A stretch of 10,578 nt of DNA from Dehalococcoidia bacterium. Lineage in GTDB: Bacteria > Chloroflexota > Dehalococcoidia > Tepidiformales > Tepidiformaceae. The stretch is from the NCBI GenBank assembly GCA_023228745.1, contig JALOAP010000070.1:1-10578 (forward strand). The letters are read 5' to 3'. The translations under genes were made by a program, and so were the position numbers. This document shows positions 1 to 6,478 of the stretch, one piece after another; within the stretch, counting starts at the first letter, position 1; the number at the start of each line of letters is the position of its first letter. The notes under the pieces were generated by a model. It searched no databases. It saw only the letters and a list, made by a program, of their open reading frames with translations, and had not been told where the DNA came from.

Positions 1-554
1 GATGGCGTTCACGGTGACGCCGAAGGGCGCCAGTTCGAGCGCCCAGCAGCGCGTCATCATGCGGACGCCCGCCTTCGACGCGCAGTAGGCGAAGAGACTC
101 GGCGCGGGGCGTTCCGCCGCGAGCGATGAGATGGTGATGATGCGGCCGCCCGTGTTCTGCCGGACCATCGCGCGGGCGGCGACCTGCACCGTGAGGTAGA
201 CGCACTTCAAGTTCACATCGATCTGCGTGTCCCAGTCCTCTTCGGTCATCGTGAGCACGGAACCGCCGCGCGCGATGCCCGCGTTCGCGACGGCGATGTG
301 CAGCCCGCCGAGCTCGCGCATGGCCGTGTCGGCCATCTGCTCCAGTGCGTCGCGGTCGCGGACGTCGGCCTGGTTTGGCAACCGCCTTGGTGCCCGGTGT
401 GGCGAACCATCGCGGCCGTCTCTTCGGCACGCTCAAGGAGCGCGTCGCTGGCGAGGATGGCAGCGCCCTGCTTCGCCAGTGCAAGCGAGATACCGCGCCC
501 GATGCCGCTGCCAGCACCGGTAACGACAGCGACCTTTCCCGTGAGTTCGAACAT
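1..554 (-). CDS. Short-chain dehydrogenase/reductase, frameshifted, C-terminus beyond the window
   Basis: NAD(P)-dependent SDR oxidoreductase; the substrate cannot be told. The start at 554 is preceded by GGGAGG five bases upstream. The first ~60 residues carry the Rossmann cofactor motif TGAGSGIG (residues 12-19). The reading frame then changes near 370-395. In the new frame the rest of the fold continues to the window edge: ADVRDRDAL (third strand and acidic cofactor-side residues), the NAG motif (VANAGIA), the catalytic Ser region (ITISS) and the catalytic YCASK (Tyr-x3-Lys), ending in FGVTVNAI. About 184 codons of an expected ~250 are present. The shift can be read as two extra bases (one in the GGG run at 393-395, one at the CC of 369-370), which restores a normal third strand TKAVAKQADV, or as one missing base. 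It could be assembly error or a real mutation. It lies 58 bases downstream of the dienelactone-hydrolase gene and is probably in the same operon. Confidence 0.85.
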
Positions 555-612
555 GTTCCCCTCCCGCGGTTCGGCACACAGAGCGCCGAACCCGAATGTC
601 GTTCAGGGATTC

Positions 613-1278
613 CTACAGGTTCTCGCGGTAGAACGCCAGTGTTTTGTCCCAGGCCTGCTTTGCGGCGGCGTCGTTGTAGGCGTCCGGGCGCTCATCGTTG
701 AAGAAGGCGTGCTGCGTGCCCGGGTAGGTGATGAACTCGTGCGGCTTGTTGCGCTTCGTGAGCTCCTGCTCGTATGTGGGGATGTTCGGGTTCACGAAGT
801 CGTCGTGTTCGGCCCAGAACGCGAGCACCGGCGCGGTCAGGCCATCCCAGTCGTACTTCACGGCCGGGTGCCCGCCGTAGAAGTCGACACAGGCGCCGAC
901 ATCCTTGCCGTTCTTCGTGGCCGCGAAGAGGCTGAGCGCACCACCCATGCAGAAGCCTACAGTGCCGACCGGGCCGCCGGTCTGCTCCTTCAGGTAGTGG
1001 ATGGCGCCGCGCAGGTCCTTCTCGGTCTGCTCGATGCTCATGGCCATCATCTCTTTGCCGGCCTCGTTCGGCTCGTCGGTGACTTTGCCGTGGTAGAGGT
1101 CGGGCGCGAGGGCGACGAAGCCCTCGTTCGCGAAGCGGTCGGCGATGTCCTTGATGTTGCTGTTGAGGCCCCACCACTCCTGGATGACGATGACGCCCTT
1201 CCCGGCGCCGCTGGCGGGCTTCGCCAGGTACCCGGAAGCCTGTCCGCCGTTCGAAGCGAAGGTCACGATCTCACCCAT
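613..1278 (-). CDS. Dienelactone hydrolase family protein
   Basis: Alpha/beta hydrolase of the dienelactone hydrolase (carboxymethylenebutenolidase) family, 221 aa, which is normal for the family. Cytosolic; no signal peptide. Family hallmarks visible: QEWWG with Glu34 (the glutamate that primes the nucleophile), the nucleophile elbow GFCMGG with Cys110, the acid Asp159 (in HDDFV) and His190 (in QHAFF). The nucleophile is Cys, as in true dienelactone hydrolases, not the Ser of most lipases. Family members open the lactone ring of dienelactone in chloroaromatic breakdown, but many homologues act on other small esters, so the substrate here is open. The open frame extends upstream to 1497, but AGGAGG at 1285-1290 sits six bases before ATG 1278 and abuts ATG 1284, so 1278 is the likely start. 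It is followed by an SDR gene in the same direction. Confidence 0.92.
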   Translation of the reverse strand: MGEIVTFASNGGQASGYLAKPASGAGKGVIVIQEWWGLNSNIKDIADRFANEGFVALAPDLYHGKVTDEPNEAGKEMMAMSIEQTEKDLRGAIHYLKEQTGGPVGTVGFCMGGALSLFAATKNGKDVGACVDFYGGHPAVKYDWDGLTAPVLAFWAEHDDFVNPNIPTYEQELTKRNKPHEFITYPGTQHAFFNDERPDAYNDAAAKQAWDKTLAFYRENL

Positions 1279-1284
1279 GTGCAT

Positions 1285-1290
1285 CCTCCT
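1285..1290 (-). promoter_or_regulatory. Ribosome binding site that decides the dienelactone hydrolase start
   Basis: AGGAGG on the minus strand. It touches the ATG at 1284 (spacing 0) and is six bases from the ATG at 1278, which favours the second ATG and rules out the much longer upstream extension of the frame. Confidence 0.8.
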
Positions 1291-1444
1291 GTGGTGTTCG
1301 CGGGATGCGTGGGCGTCCCTCTGCGGCACGTAGCCTACCGGAAAATGGGTGGAGGGGTGCACCGTCGCTGCCCGAACGCTGCCGCTGCGCTCGTAAGTCC
1401 TGGAGCCGGGGCCGGGAGCAGAAGAGACAAGCCAGACGAGCCGG

Positions 1445-2032
1445 TTAGCCTGCGCCCTCAGCGCCGCCCAGCCACGCCCCGGTGTAGGGATCAACAAAAT
1501 CGAGGTGGTACTCCTCGGTCAGCAGCGCGCGCATGTCCTCAACTCTCGCCTCAACTGCCTGCTGCAGGGCCTCTTGTTCCGCCAGCGATAGTGGCCGCGA
1601 GTCCCCATCGGGCCGTATATGTTGCAGCTCGGCCAAGTACAGCGCACCCGTGCTCATGTACGTCCCGTTCGGCATCTCCAGAGACACAGCCCAAACCAAC
1701 TGCCGATCGGACTTGTAATCGCCCTCATCCGACCAAACGTACACCAGCCGCGCTTCAAGTAGTCTCGCACCCAAGTTGCGCTCAAGCGCGACTTGTGCTG
1801 CCTGCTCTTGCGACACTGGCAGACTCGTGACGAGAACATCTTCGGCGAGTTGAGCCCGGCTACCCAATTCTTGATAGATGTGACAGGAAAACGACTCGAA
1901 CGGCCAGGCCCTGCCTTCATCACAGCCATCGTTTGTGTTTGCGGCACCATTTACCGAGATGAGCAACGCCCCTCCCGTAATCGCGAGGACGGCGAGCGGG
2001 ATGCTTCTACTTAGCCCCAGTCGTCTTGACAT
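1445..2032 (-). CDS. Predicted secreted or membrane-anchored protein of unknown function
   Basis: 195 aa from the ATG at 2032, which has an AAGGTGG ribosome site six bases upstream; an ATG at 2071 in the same frame lacks one. The N-terminus is basic (SRRLGLSR) and followed by a hydrophobic run (residues 11-30), so it is an export signal or single anchor. The mature part has two early cysteines (37 and 50) that could pair. A middle section (about 74-145) has an EQAAQVAL helix and strand-rich VYVW / LVWAVSL segments that loosely recall PepSY-type folds; this is only a resemblance. A charged helix follows (about 148-175), then an acidic, glycine-rich end. I do not recognise a family. It follows another predicted secreted gene by 46 bases on the same strand, and both sit in a lower-GC stretch than the flanking genes. 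Confidence 0.75.
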   Translation of the reverse strand: MSRRLGLSRSIPLAVLAITGGALLISVNGAANTNDGCDEGRAWPFESFSCHIYQELGSRAQLAEDVLVTSLPVSQEQAAQVALERNLGARLLEARLVYVWSDEGDYKSDRQLVWAVSLEMPNGTYMSTGALYLAELQHIRPDGDSRPLSLAEQEALQQAVEARVEDMRALLTEEYHLDFVDPYTGAWLGGAEGAG

Positions 2033-2078
2033 ATCTTGCCACCTTCTCGCTCCGCCGTGTTGGCAATCCATCTGAGCC

Positions 2079-2849
2079 TTAATAACTGCAGGATGTATCG
2101 TAGATATAGAACTGCGTTCCGTTCGAATACGCTAAGGACCCCAGTGGCGTGGTCGACCAATAGAAGGGGTGGCTGGTAAGAGTGGTTAGCCAGCCGTCCT
2201 GCCATGCGCCATTGTGGTACAGATGCGCATCCCAATGACCGACTGCATTATTGAACCCGCCAGGCATCTGATCTGCCGTGTTCTTGACCTCGCCCGAAAC
2301 CTCCACAGCATGAGGAACAAAGTATGCAGTGGGATTGTATCCCCCCGCTCGTTCCAGCCGGTAACCATTGGGAACCATCCAGCTGGAAGGAGAATCTCCC
2401 CGGGGACATTGTTGTACAAGACGGTGAAATATGGCACCGAACCCGCGGGAGGGGGCCGGTCTTGGTTTCGTAGCCAGGTGAGCTCGGCCTAGTAACTTGA
2501 CTGACGACGAGCGGCCCTGACGACGTGTAGAGCCAACCCAGTTGAGCCCAATTTCCAGGAGCTGCAGTGTCAGTCAGCATTACCCAATCGGCAGAATATC
2601 CGGGCCCATACGGCGAGAGGAACGGACTGTAGCGAGCAATTTGGGCGTAGGCACCTCCGACTGGCCCCGGCAACCCAGTGTTCCATGCACCTGCGAATCC
2701 GCCACCGGGGAGAGGTGTGGGGGCCCGACCAGGGTTGCAAGATGCGACCACAGAGCTGGGTGAAGCAAGGAACATGCCGGCACCATGGATGGGAAGTGCT
2801 AGCAGGACTGGTTGAGCAGGACCCAGAAGACGGAGCGTGTTCTCTTCAT
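2079..2849 (-). pseudogene. Predicted secreted protein split over three reading frames
   Basis: One gene of about 257 codons appears broken by three frame changes. The likely start is ATG 2849, giving MKRTRSVFWVLL, the beginning of a signal peptide. That frame stops after 17 codons unless it shifts near 2810, where the next frame supplies VLLALPIHGAGMFLA and then a Gly/Pro/Tyr/Trp-rich part (ADWVMLTDTA, NWAQLGWLY). A second shift near 2490 leads into AELTWLRNQD and PYFTVLYNNVPG. A third near 2390 leads into MVPNGYRLERAGGYNPTAYF and a Tyr/Trp-rich end that finishes in Cys-Ser-Tyr. All three shifts have the same sign and would each be repaired by adding one base. The continuous but unrepaired middle frame could also start at ATG 2898. 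The composition suggests an extracellular beta-rich protein; I do not recognise the family. Decay and assembly error are both possible. Confidence 0.6.
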
Positions 2850-2950
2850 ACTTTACGCTCGTCTGTTGATAGTTCGAAGATTGCGGGGAGACTGCCATAC
2901 AGATCTGAAAACGTCAAGGAGGGAGCTGCAAGCGCACAAGAGTTCCACAT
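2846..2950 (-). CDS. Small leader ORF coupled to the secreted-protein gene
   Basis: 34 codons from ATG 2950. An AGGAGG-type ribosome site at 2955-2961 is placed five bases before this ATG (a second ATG at 2954 in another frame is almost on top of the site). The peptide begins MWNSCALAAPSLTF and ends STDERKV. Its TGA stop overlaps the ATG at 2849 as ATGA, the usual arrangement for translational coupling, which supports 2849 as the start of the downstream secreted protein. No family is recognised; it could be the worn end of an upstream gene. Confidence 0.35.
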   Translation of the reverse strand: MWNSCALAAPSLTFSDLYGSLPAIFELSTDERKV

Positions 2951-3022
2951 CCATCCCTCCTGTGCGTAATTCCAGGGCGCGAAGTTGGCACTCCGCGGCA
3001 CGCAGCCCCCCGGAAACGGGCG

Positions 3023-3056
3023 GCGGGGTGCGCCGGGACAAGTCCGGCCACCCCGC
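3023..3056 (-). terminator. Strong GC hairpin downstream of the DUF4242 remnant
   Basis: GCGGGGTG (3023-3030) pairs perfectly with CACCCCGC (3049-3056). The stem continues inside as GCCGG/CCGGC after a one-base bulge. There is no T-run on either side, so it may be a terminator that does not need one, or simply RNA structure between genes. Confidence 0.45.
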
Positions 3057-3074
3057 AGGAGGGAACCCGCCCGC

Positions 3075-3299
3075 CTATCGCCCCGTCGTGGGGTCGATCA
3101 CGTTCACGCGCTGAATGGAGTCGGCGGGGAAGCCGCCGCGCCGCGCGTGTTCCTGGATGAGCTCGGGGCTGGATGCCAGGTAGACGCAGTGAATCGCGTC
3201 CTCGGAGACGAAGCTCTGCACCCACTGGATCTGTTCGCCTTCGCGGCCAAGCTCGGGGCTACAATGGCGGTCACACTTCACCCCGGGGGACCAAACCAT
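3075..3299 (-). pseudogene. 5'-truncated DUF4242 (nickel-binding-like small protein) remnant
   Basis: From about position 3265 down to the stop at 3075 the translation follows the DUF4242 family closely: IQWVQSFVSEDAIHCVYLA, then EHARRGGFPAD and a final VNVIDPTTGR. These match the family's conserved core and C-terminus. Members are usually about 90 aa and begin with a first strand like PKFVIER, followed by a helix. Those first ~28 residues are missing, and the place they should occupy is the start of the plus-strand enoyl-CoA hydratase gene. The frame is open to an ATG at 3299 that shares the CATG palindrome with the hydratase start, but the few residues before the homology (MVWSPGVKCDRH) look like random extension and no ribosome site precedes them. 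It is most likely a remnant cut by a rearrangement. Confidence 0.6.
3260..3265 (+). promoter_or_regulatory. Possible -10 element for the enoyl-CoA hydratase gene
   Basis: TACAAT matches the sigma-70 -10 consensus in five of six bases and lies 32 bases before the ATG at 3298. No good -35 box is seen at 16-19 bases upstream. The element lies inside the DUF4242 remnant. The ribosome site GGGGGA at 3285-3290 is seven bases before the start. Confidence 0.3.
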
Positions 3300-4092
3300 G
3301 TCCGACGTTGTGCTCTATGAACAGGAGGGCGCAGTCGCCATCCTGACCCTCAACCGGCCGGAAGCGCTGAACGCGATGACCGGCGAACTCCTCACGCGCG
3401 TGGCCGAACTGGGCGAAAAGGCGGCAACCGATGAGAGCGTGCGCTGTGTCGTCATCACTGGCGCCGGGCGCGCGTTCTGTGCGGGCGGCGACGTCAAGGG
3501 CATGGCGGCTCGACCGGCAGATGGTGGCGGCGGGCTTGTGAGCCGCGTCGATGTGCTGCGGCAACAGGAAGAGATTTCGCGGCTGCTCTACGAGATGCCG
3601 AAGCCAACGATCGCGATGCTGAATGGTCACGCCGTGGGTGCCGGTCTGAGCCTGGCCCTGGCAGCCGACCTGCGGGTGGCGAGCGACCAGGCAAAGCTGG
3701 GCACGGCCTTCGCGCGCGTCGGTTTCAGCGGCGACTTCGGCGGCACCTGGCTGCTGCAGCGGCTGGTTGGGCCATCGAAGGCGAAGGAGCTCTACTTCCT
3801 CGCGGACGTGATGGACGCGAACCGGGCACTGGAGTTGGGGCTGGTCTCGAAGGTGGTGCCGCACGATACGCTGCGCGAAGAGACGATGGCGCTGGCGAAG
3901 CGGCTCGCGGCGGGCCCGACGCTCGCCTACGGGCGCATGAAGGACAACTTCACCTTCGGGGCCACGAACACGCTCGCCGACACGCTAACGAAAGAGGCGG
4001 AGAACATGATCGCGAGTGGCCAGACGGAGGACCACCGCAACGCCGCGCGTGCCTTCGTGGAGAAGCGCGAGCCGGAATTCGTGGGGCGGTAG
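3298..4092 (+). CDS. Enoyl-CoA hydratase/isomerase family protein (crotonase fold)
   Basis: 264 aa, full length for a crotonase-family enzyme acting on acyl-CoA thioesters in fatty-acid or aromatic-acid breakdown. The start has GGGGGA seven bases upstream. The CoA/oxyanion-hole segments are clear: AFCAGGD (residues 59-65) and GHAVGAGLSLALAADLR (110-126). Aligned by eye to rat mitochondrial hydratase, the first catalytic glutamate (Glu144 there) is Phe138, while the second (Glu164) matches Glu164 in AKELYF. The segment GDFGGTW places Asp146 where PaaG-type isomerases (IPDxGGTW) have their catalytic Asp. An isomerase or PaaG/EchA-like activity is therefore more likely than classical hydration, but the substrate is not determined. 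It is alone on this strand here, flanked by genes in the opposite direction. Confidence 0.9.
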   Translation: MSDVVLYEQEGAVAILTLNRPEALNAMTGELLTRVAELGEKAATDESVRCVVITGAGRAFCAGGDVKGMAARPADGGGGLVSRVDVLRQQEEISRLLYEMPKPTIAMLNGHAVGAGLSLALAADLRVASDQAKLGTAFARVGFSGDFGGTWLLQRLVGPSKAKELYFLADVMDANRALELGLVSKVVPHDTLREETMALAKRLAAGPTLAYGRMKDNFTFGATNTLADTLTKEAENMIASGQTEDHRNAARAFVEKREPEFVGR

Positions 4093-4104
4093 CCGGTAGC
4101 CGGT

Positions 4105-4145
4105 GGCCCGGGACAGTCGCGGCGCGGGCGGTGCATCCCGGGGCC
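4105..4145. terminator. Hairpin between convergent genes
   Basis: GGCCCGGGA (4105-4113) can pair with TCCCGGGGCC (4136-4145) with one bulged G. It lies just after the enoyl-CoA hydratase stop and just before the stop of the opposing gene, where a shared terminator is expected. There is no T-run. The hydratase stop codon itself lies in a tandem repeat of GTAGCCG (4089-4102). Confidence 0.45.
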
Positions 4146-4538
4146 TTACCGCGAGGTCCTAGGGCGGTAACCGGAGCGGACGTTGGAGTGGAGCACGAGC
4201 AGTAGCGCCGAAAGCTCCTCCGCAGTGCGGTCGAGGGGCTCGGCGCGCGGTTGGTCCAGCCAGCCGAGGGCGACGGCACGGTTGAGACGAGTGCGGAACG
4301 TAGCGAGCACCCTGCGGGCATGCCTCAGTTCGCGCAGGTGCCGCTGCGTGTCGCGGTGATCCGAGGGATTCCAGGGAACGGCGAGCGTAATCAATGCGGT
4401 GAGCGCGGCATCACTCAGCTCATTGAAGATCACGCGCCTCCGCCGGAGGGAGGGAAGCTGCTCGAGTTCGTGGACCTCCCGGGAAAGCTCCTCGGCCAAA
4501 CGCTTGGCAACGAACTCCACAGAGTGCGCAGTTCGCAC
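4146..4538 (-). CDS. Small alpha-helical protein of unknown function, GTG start
   Basis: 130 aa, almost entirely predicted helix and very rich in Arg, Leu and Glu: VEFVAKRLAEELSREVHELE near the N-terminus, a hydrophobic helix around ALTALITLAV, then ELRHARRVLATFRTRLNRAV and ELSALLLVLH. No signal peptide or clear membrane segment. The pattern suggests a compact helical bundle; no family recognised. The GTG start is chosen because AAGGAGG (4547-4553) sits eight bases upstream; there is no ATG in this frame near the start. It is 150 bases downstream of the thyX pair and convergent with the enoyl-CoA hydratase gene. Confidence 0.75.
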   Translation of the reverse strand: MRTAHSVEFVAKRLAEELSREVHELEQLPSLRRRRVIFNELSDAALTALITLAVPWNPSDHRDTQRHLRELRHARRVLATFRTRLNRAVALGWLDQPRAEPLDRTAEELSALLLVLHSNVRSGYRPRTSR

Positions 4539-4546
4539 CGGACGTG

Positions 4547-4553
4547 CCTCCTT
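4547..4553 (-). promoter_or_regulatory. Ribosome binding site supporting the GTG start at 4538
   Basis: AAGGAGG on the minus strand, eight bases before GTG 4538. It is preceded by a short direct repeat GAAGGTGAAGGTGAA, which may be chance. Confidence 0.75.
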
Positions 4554-4687
4554 TCACCTTCACCTTCTCTTGGGAAGCGCGACGGGTGGAGGGATAAATA
4601 GTTGAATCAAGGTAAACCCGGCATTGTGCACACAAAGATCAGGAGGTTCACCCTCGGAAGGGCCGGGAATTCGTGGACGGGCCAGCT

Positions 4688-4903
4688 TCAGGTACCGCCC
4701 CCATCTTGCTCATCCTCGCCAGCGTCGGACCCGAGCAGCGCCCGGGAGATACCGAACGCAACGATGCCAACGACCAGGCCAAGGATGCCGAGGCCGATCA
4801 GACCGCGGTCGCCGTCGAGGAGGCCCCAAACGAGCGCCGCGGCCGCGACCGCGCCCAGGATCCAGGGCAGGAGGCCGGGCCGCGGGTAGGATGGTGCGGG
4901 CAT
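4688..4903 (-). CDS. Small two-helix membrane protein
   Basis: 71 aa. Two hydrophobic segments are clear, about residues 11-28 (PWILGAVAAAALVWGLL) and 34-55 (GLIGLGILGLVVGIVAFGI), joined by the short turn DGDRG and followed by a hydrophilic, acidic, glycine-rich tail. This predicts a helical hairpin in the inner membrane; the function is unknown. Its ATG overlaps the thyX stop by one base (TGATG) and there is no separate ribosome site, so translation is probably coupled to thyX. A 150-base gap containing an AT-rich patch near 4595-4620 follows, before the next gene. Confidence 0.7.
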   Translation of the reverse strand: MPAPSYPRPGLLPWILGAVAAAALVWGLLDGDRGLIGLGILGLVVGIVAFGISRALLGSDAGEDEQDGGGT

Positions 4904-5730
4904 CAGTCGTCCGCTGCCGTTGTGGGCTCCTTCTCTTCGATGACGTCCCAGTCCTCCTGGCGGAGGGGCGCCAGTTCACCCTTACGGTGAGCGTCATAGA
5001 GGCGGAAGAGGGCGTCCTTGTGGGGGCGGATGCGGCCGATGGGGCAGGCCGCCCAGTCCGCTTCCGACTCATCGCAGTAGCCCATGCGGTATTCGCCACA
5101 CTTCGGCTGAAGGTACTTGCCGAGTTCGGGCACGGTGCGCATCACTTCTGCGCGCATCAGCGCTGTGACCTTGCGGAACTCCCACTGCGCCCGCGTGCAG
5201 AGCCGCAGGTCGGCGATATGCAGCAGGCTCTGGAAGTTGACGGTGACTTTGAAGTTGGTGTTCGTCGCGTTCGGCAACAGGAAGCGCGCATCCTCGGCCG
5301 GGACACCTGCAGCGACCATCTCTTCGTAGAGTTCACTCACGCGGTCGAAGAGTTCGGCCATCTTCGGTTCCATGCCCGCCTTCCGCACCGTCTCGGGCAC
5401 GGTGTAGGGGAATTCGCCTTCCTTGTAGGTGACGTAGCGCTGGCTCTGCTGTTCGAACGAGATGCCGACGCGATGGCGGACAAACTGGTGGCTGAAGGCG
5501 CGCGATACGCCGGAGATGATGAACTCGAACCAGACCTGCTCGAGGGGGCTGGAGTGACCGGTCTTGAGGCGCTCTTCGATGAACCCGGTCATCTGCTCGC
5601 GGGTGATGCGTTCGTCGTCGATACGGGCGAAGACCTGCTGCGGCGTGAGCTGGCTATAGCACGTCCGGTAGGCCATATAGAGCGACCGGATCGGGTCTTC
5701 GGTGTGGGAGATGAGGGTGACCTGGATCAT
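4903..5730 (-). CDS. thyX: Flavin-dependent thymidylate synthase ThyX
   Basis: Makes dTMP from dUMP using methylene-tetrahydrofolate, FAD and NADPH; cytosolic, replacing ThyA. 275 aa from ATG 5730, which has GGGGAG four bases upstream; the open frame continues to 5778 but without a better site. Family features: GHSSPLEQ (58-65), FSHQFVRHR (79-87) leading into the signature, SQRYV (96-100), DARFLLPNAT (147-156) and LRLCTRAQWEFR (175-186). The signature is RHR followed by eight residues before the Ser96 of SQR, one more than the textbook RHRx7S. The C-terminal part has Cys211, Cys219 and Cys229 in a GY-rich stretch, as in other long ThyX proteins. It overlaps a small membrane-protein gene downstream and is 150 bases from the upstream lipoprotein gene. 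Confidence 0.95.
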   Translation of the reverse strand: MIQVTLISHTEDPIRSLYMAYRTCYSQLTPQQVFARIDDERITREQMTGFIEERLKTGHSSPLEQVWFEFIISGVSRAFSHQFVRHRVGISFEQQSQRYVTYKEGEFPYTVPETVRKAGMEPKMAELFDRVSELYEEMVAAGVPAEDARFLLPNATNTNFKVTVNFQSLLHIADLRLCTRAQWEFRKVTALMRAEVMRTVPELGKYLQPKCGEYRMGYCDESEADWAACPIGRIRPHKDALFRLYDAHRKGELAPLRQEDWDVIEEKEPTTAADD

Positions 5731-5880
5731 GTGACTCCCCGGGGCCCCGTTCTGCCGAGCGGCAACGGCCCGTTCCATTGTGGCACGAGAAACCGCTCAT
5801 GTGGTTGAGCATTTCCACAAGATTGGCGGGCAATCGGTGCTATGTCGCACCCAGATTGGAGACGCCGACAGACTGCTGGC

Positions 5881-6375
5881 CTAGGAGGTGATTTCGAAGC
5901 GCCACTCGATGTACTGGCGCGTGGGCTCCGAGGGGTTGCTCGGGTTCTGCACGGAGACCGCCGCCTGGTGGACGCCAGCGGACAGGGGCTCGGCGGGCAC
6001 GTAGCACCCCGTCGCCTCGGTGTTCTCGTTCCGCGGGAACCAGGTGATAGCGGTGGTGTGCTCTTCGCCATCGACAGCGAGGCGGAACCACTGGAGATTG
6101 CCGGAGTCGAAGCCTTCGAAGTTCACATCAAAGCAGATCCCGCCGGGGATGTTCGGGTTGGCCGGGCGAAGGGCGTCCGGGCGCACGGTGCTGCCGTGTT
6201 CCGGGCGCACGCCGGTGATGTTGTCCTTGAGTGTGGGCGGCGGACCGAACTCAGTTTCTGCAGCCTCGGCGCTGGCCGTGGGAGCCGCACCGGCGTCGTT
6301 TGCCCCATCGCCACAGGCGGCGGCAAGGAGCGGGAAGGCAAGGGCGAGAGCCGAGAGCCAGTGAACAAACCGCAT
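5881..6375 (-). CDS. Putative lipoprotein with C-terminal Ig-like domain
   Basis: 164 aa. The N-terminus MRFVHWLSALALAFPLLAAAC is a lipoprotein signal peptide; Cys21 would be lipidated, although the -3 residue is Ala and not the usual Leu. A low-complexity Ala/Glu linker follows (residues 24-45), which is typical of a tether. The rest (about 50-164) looks like a small beta-sandwich: PGGICFDVNFEGF, QWFRLAVDGEE, a GCYVP turn, GVHQAAVSVQN and YIEWRFEI at the end. Cys81 and Cys124 could form a disulfide. It is probably an exported Ig-like protein on the outer face of the membrane; the ligand is unknown. No ribosome site is visible before ATG 6375, so a leaderless or weak start is possible. Confidence 0.75.
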   Translation of the reverse strand: MRFVHWLSALALAFPLLAAACGDGANDAGAAPTASAEAAETEFGPPPTLKDNITGVRPEHGSTVRPDALRPANPNIPGGICFDVNFEGFDSGNLQWFRLAVDGEEHTTAITWFPRNENTEATGCYVPAEPLSAGVHQAAVSVQNPSNPSEPTRQYIEWRFEITS

Positions 6376-6384
6376 ACGAGCGAA

Positions 6385-6415
6385 CGCTAGCAGGGCCGCG
6401 AAATCCGGGCTAGCG
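6385..6415. repeat. 7-bp inverted repeat in the divergent promoter region
   Basis: CGCTAGC (6385-6391) and GCTAGCG (6409-6415) are perfect inverted copies separated by 17 bases, just upstream of the lipoprotein start in the region shared with the divergent coiled-coil gene. The core GCTAGC is itself a palindrome. It is a candidate operator or chance structure. Confidence 0.35.
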
Positions 6416-6463
6416 ACAGGTGCAGCTTGGGTTTAGCGGCTCCGCTGGGGCGCACTGGCTCTG

Positions 6464-6478
6464 CCCGGCACAGCCGGG
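6464..6478 (+). promoter_or_regulatory. Small hairpin in the leader of the coiled-coil gene
   Basis: CCCGGC-ACA-GCCGGG is a perfect six-bp hairpin with a three-base loop, ending 21 bases before the ATG at 6500 and just before the ribosome site region (GGAGAG, 6489-6494). It could affect translation or be a relic terminator. Confidence 0.3.

Noticed and set aside
1279..1497. N-terminal extension of the dienelactone hydrolase frame
   Set aside because: AGGAGG six bases before ATG 1278 and the start of homology there make the extension untranslated; its residues look non-coding.
298..1830. A 510-codon open frame on the plus strand
   Set aside because: It lies antisense to the hydrolase, SDR and secreted-protein genes, has no recognisable domain and shows the Arg/Val/Pro-rich composition of a GC-rich antisense frame.
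4089..4102. Tandem GTAGCCG repeat as a mobile-element or array end
   Set aside because: There are only two copies of seven bases, with no flanking inverted ends or transposase.
4600..4650. Promoter for the small helical gene in the AT-rich patch
   Set aside because: TTGATT and TATTTA on the minus strand resemble the two boxes but are separated by only four bases, too close for a sigma-70 promoter.
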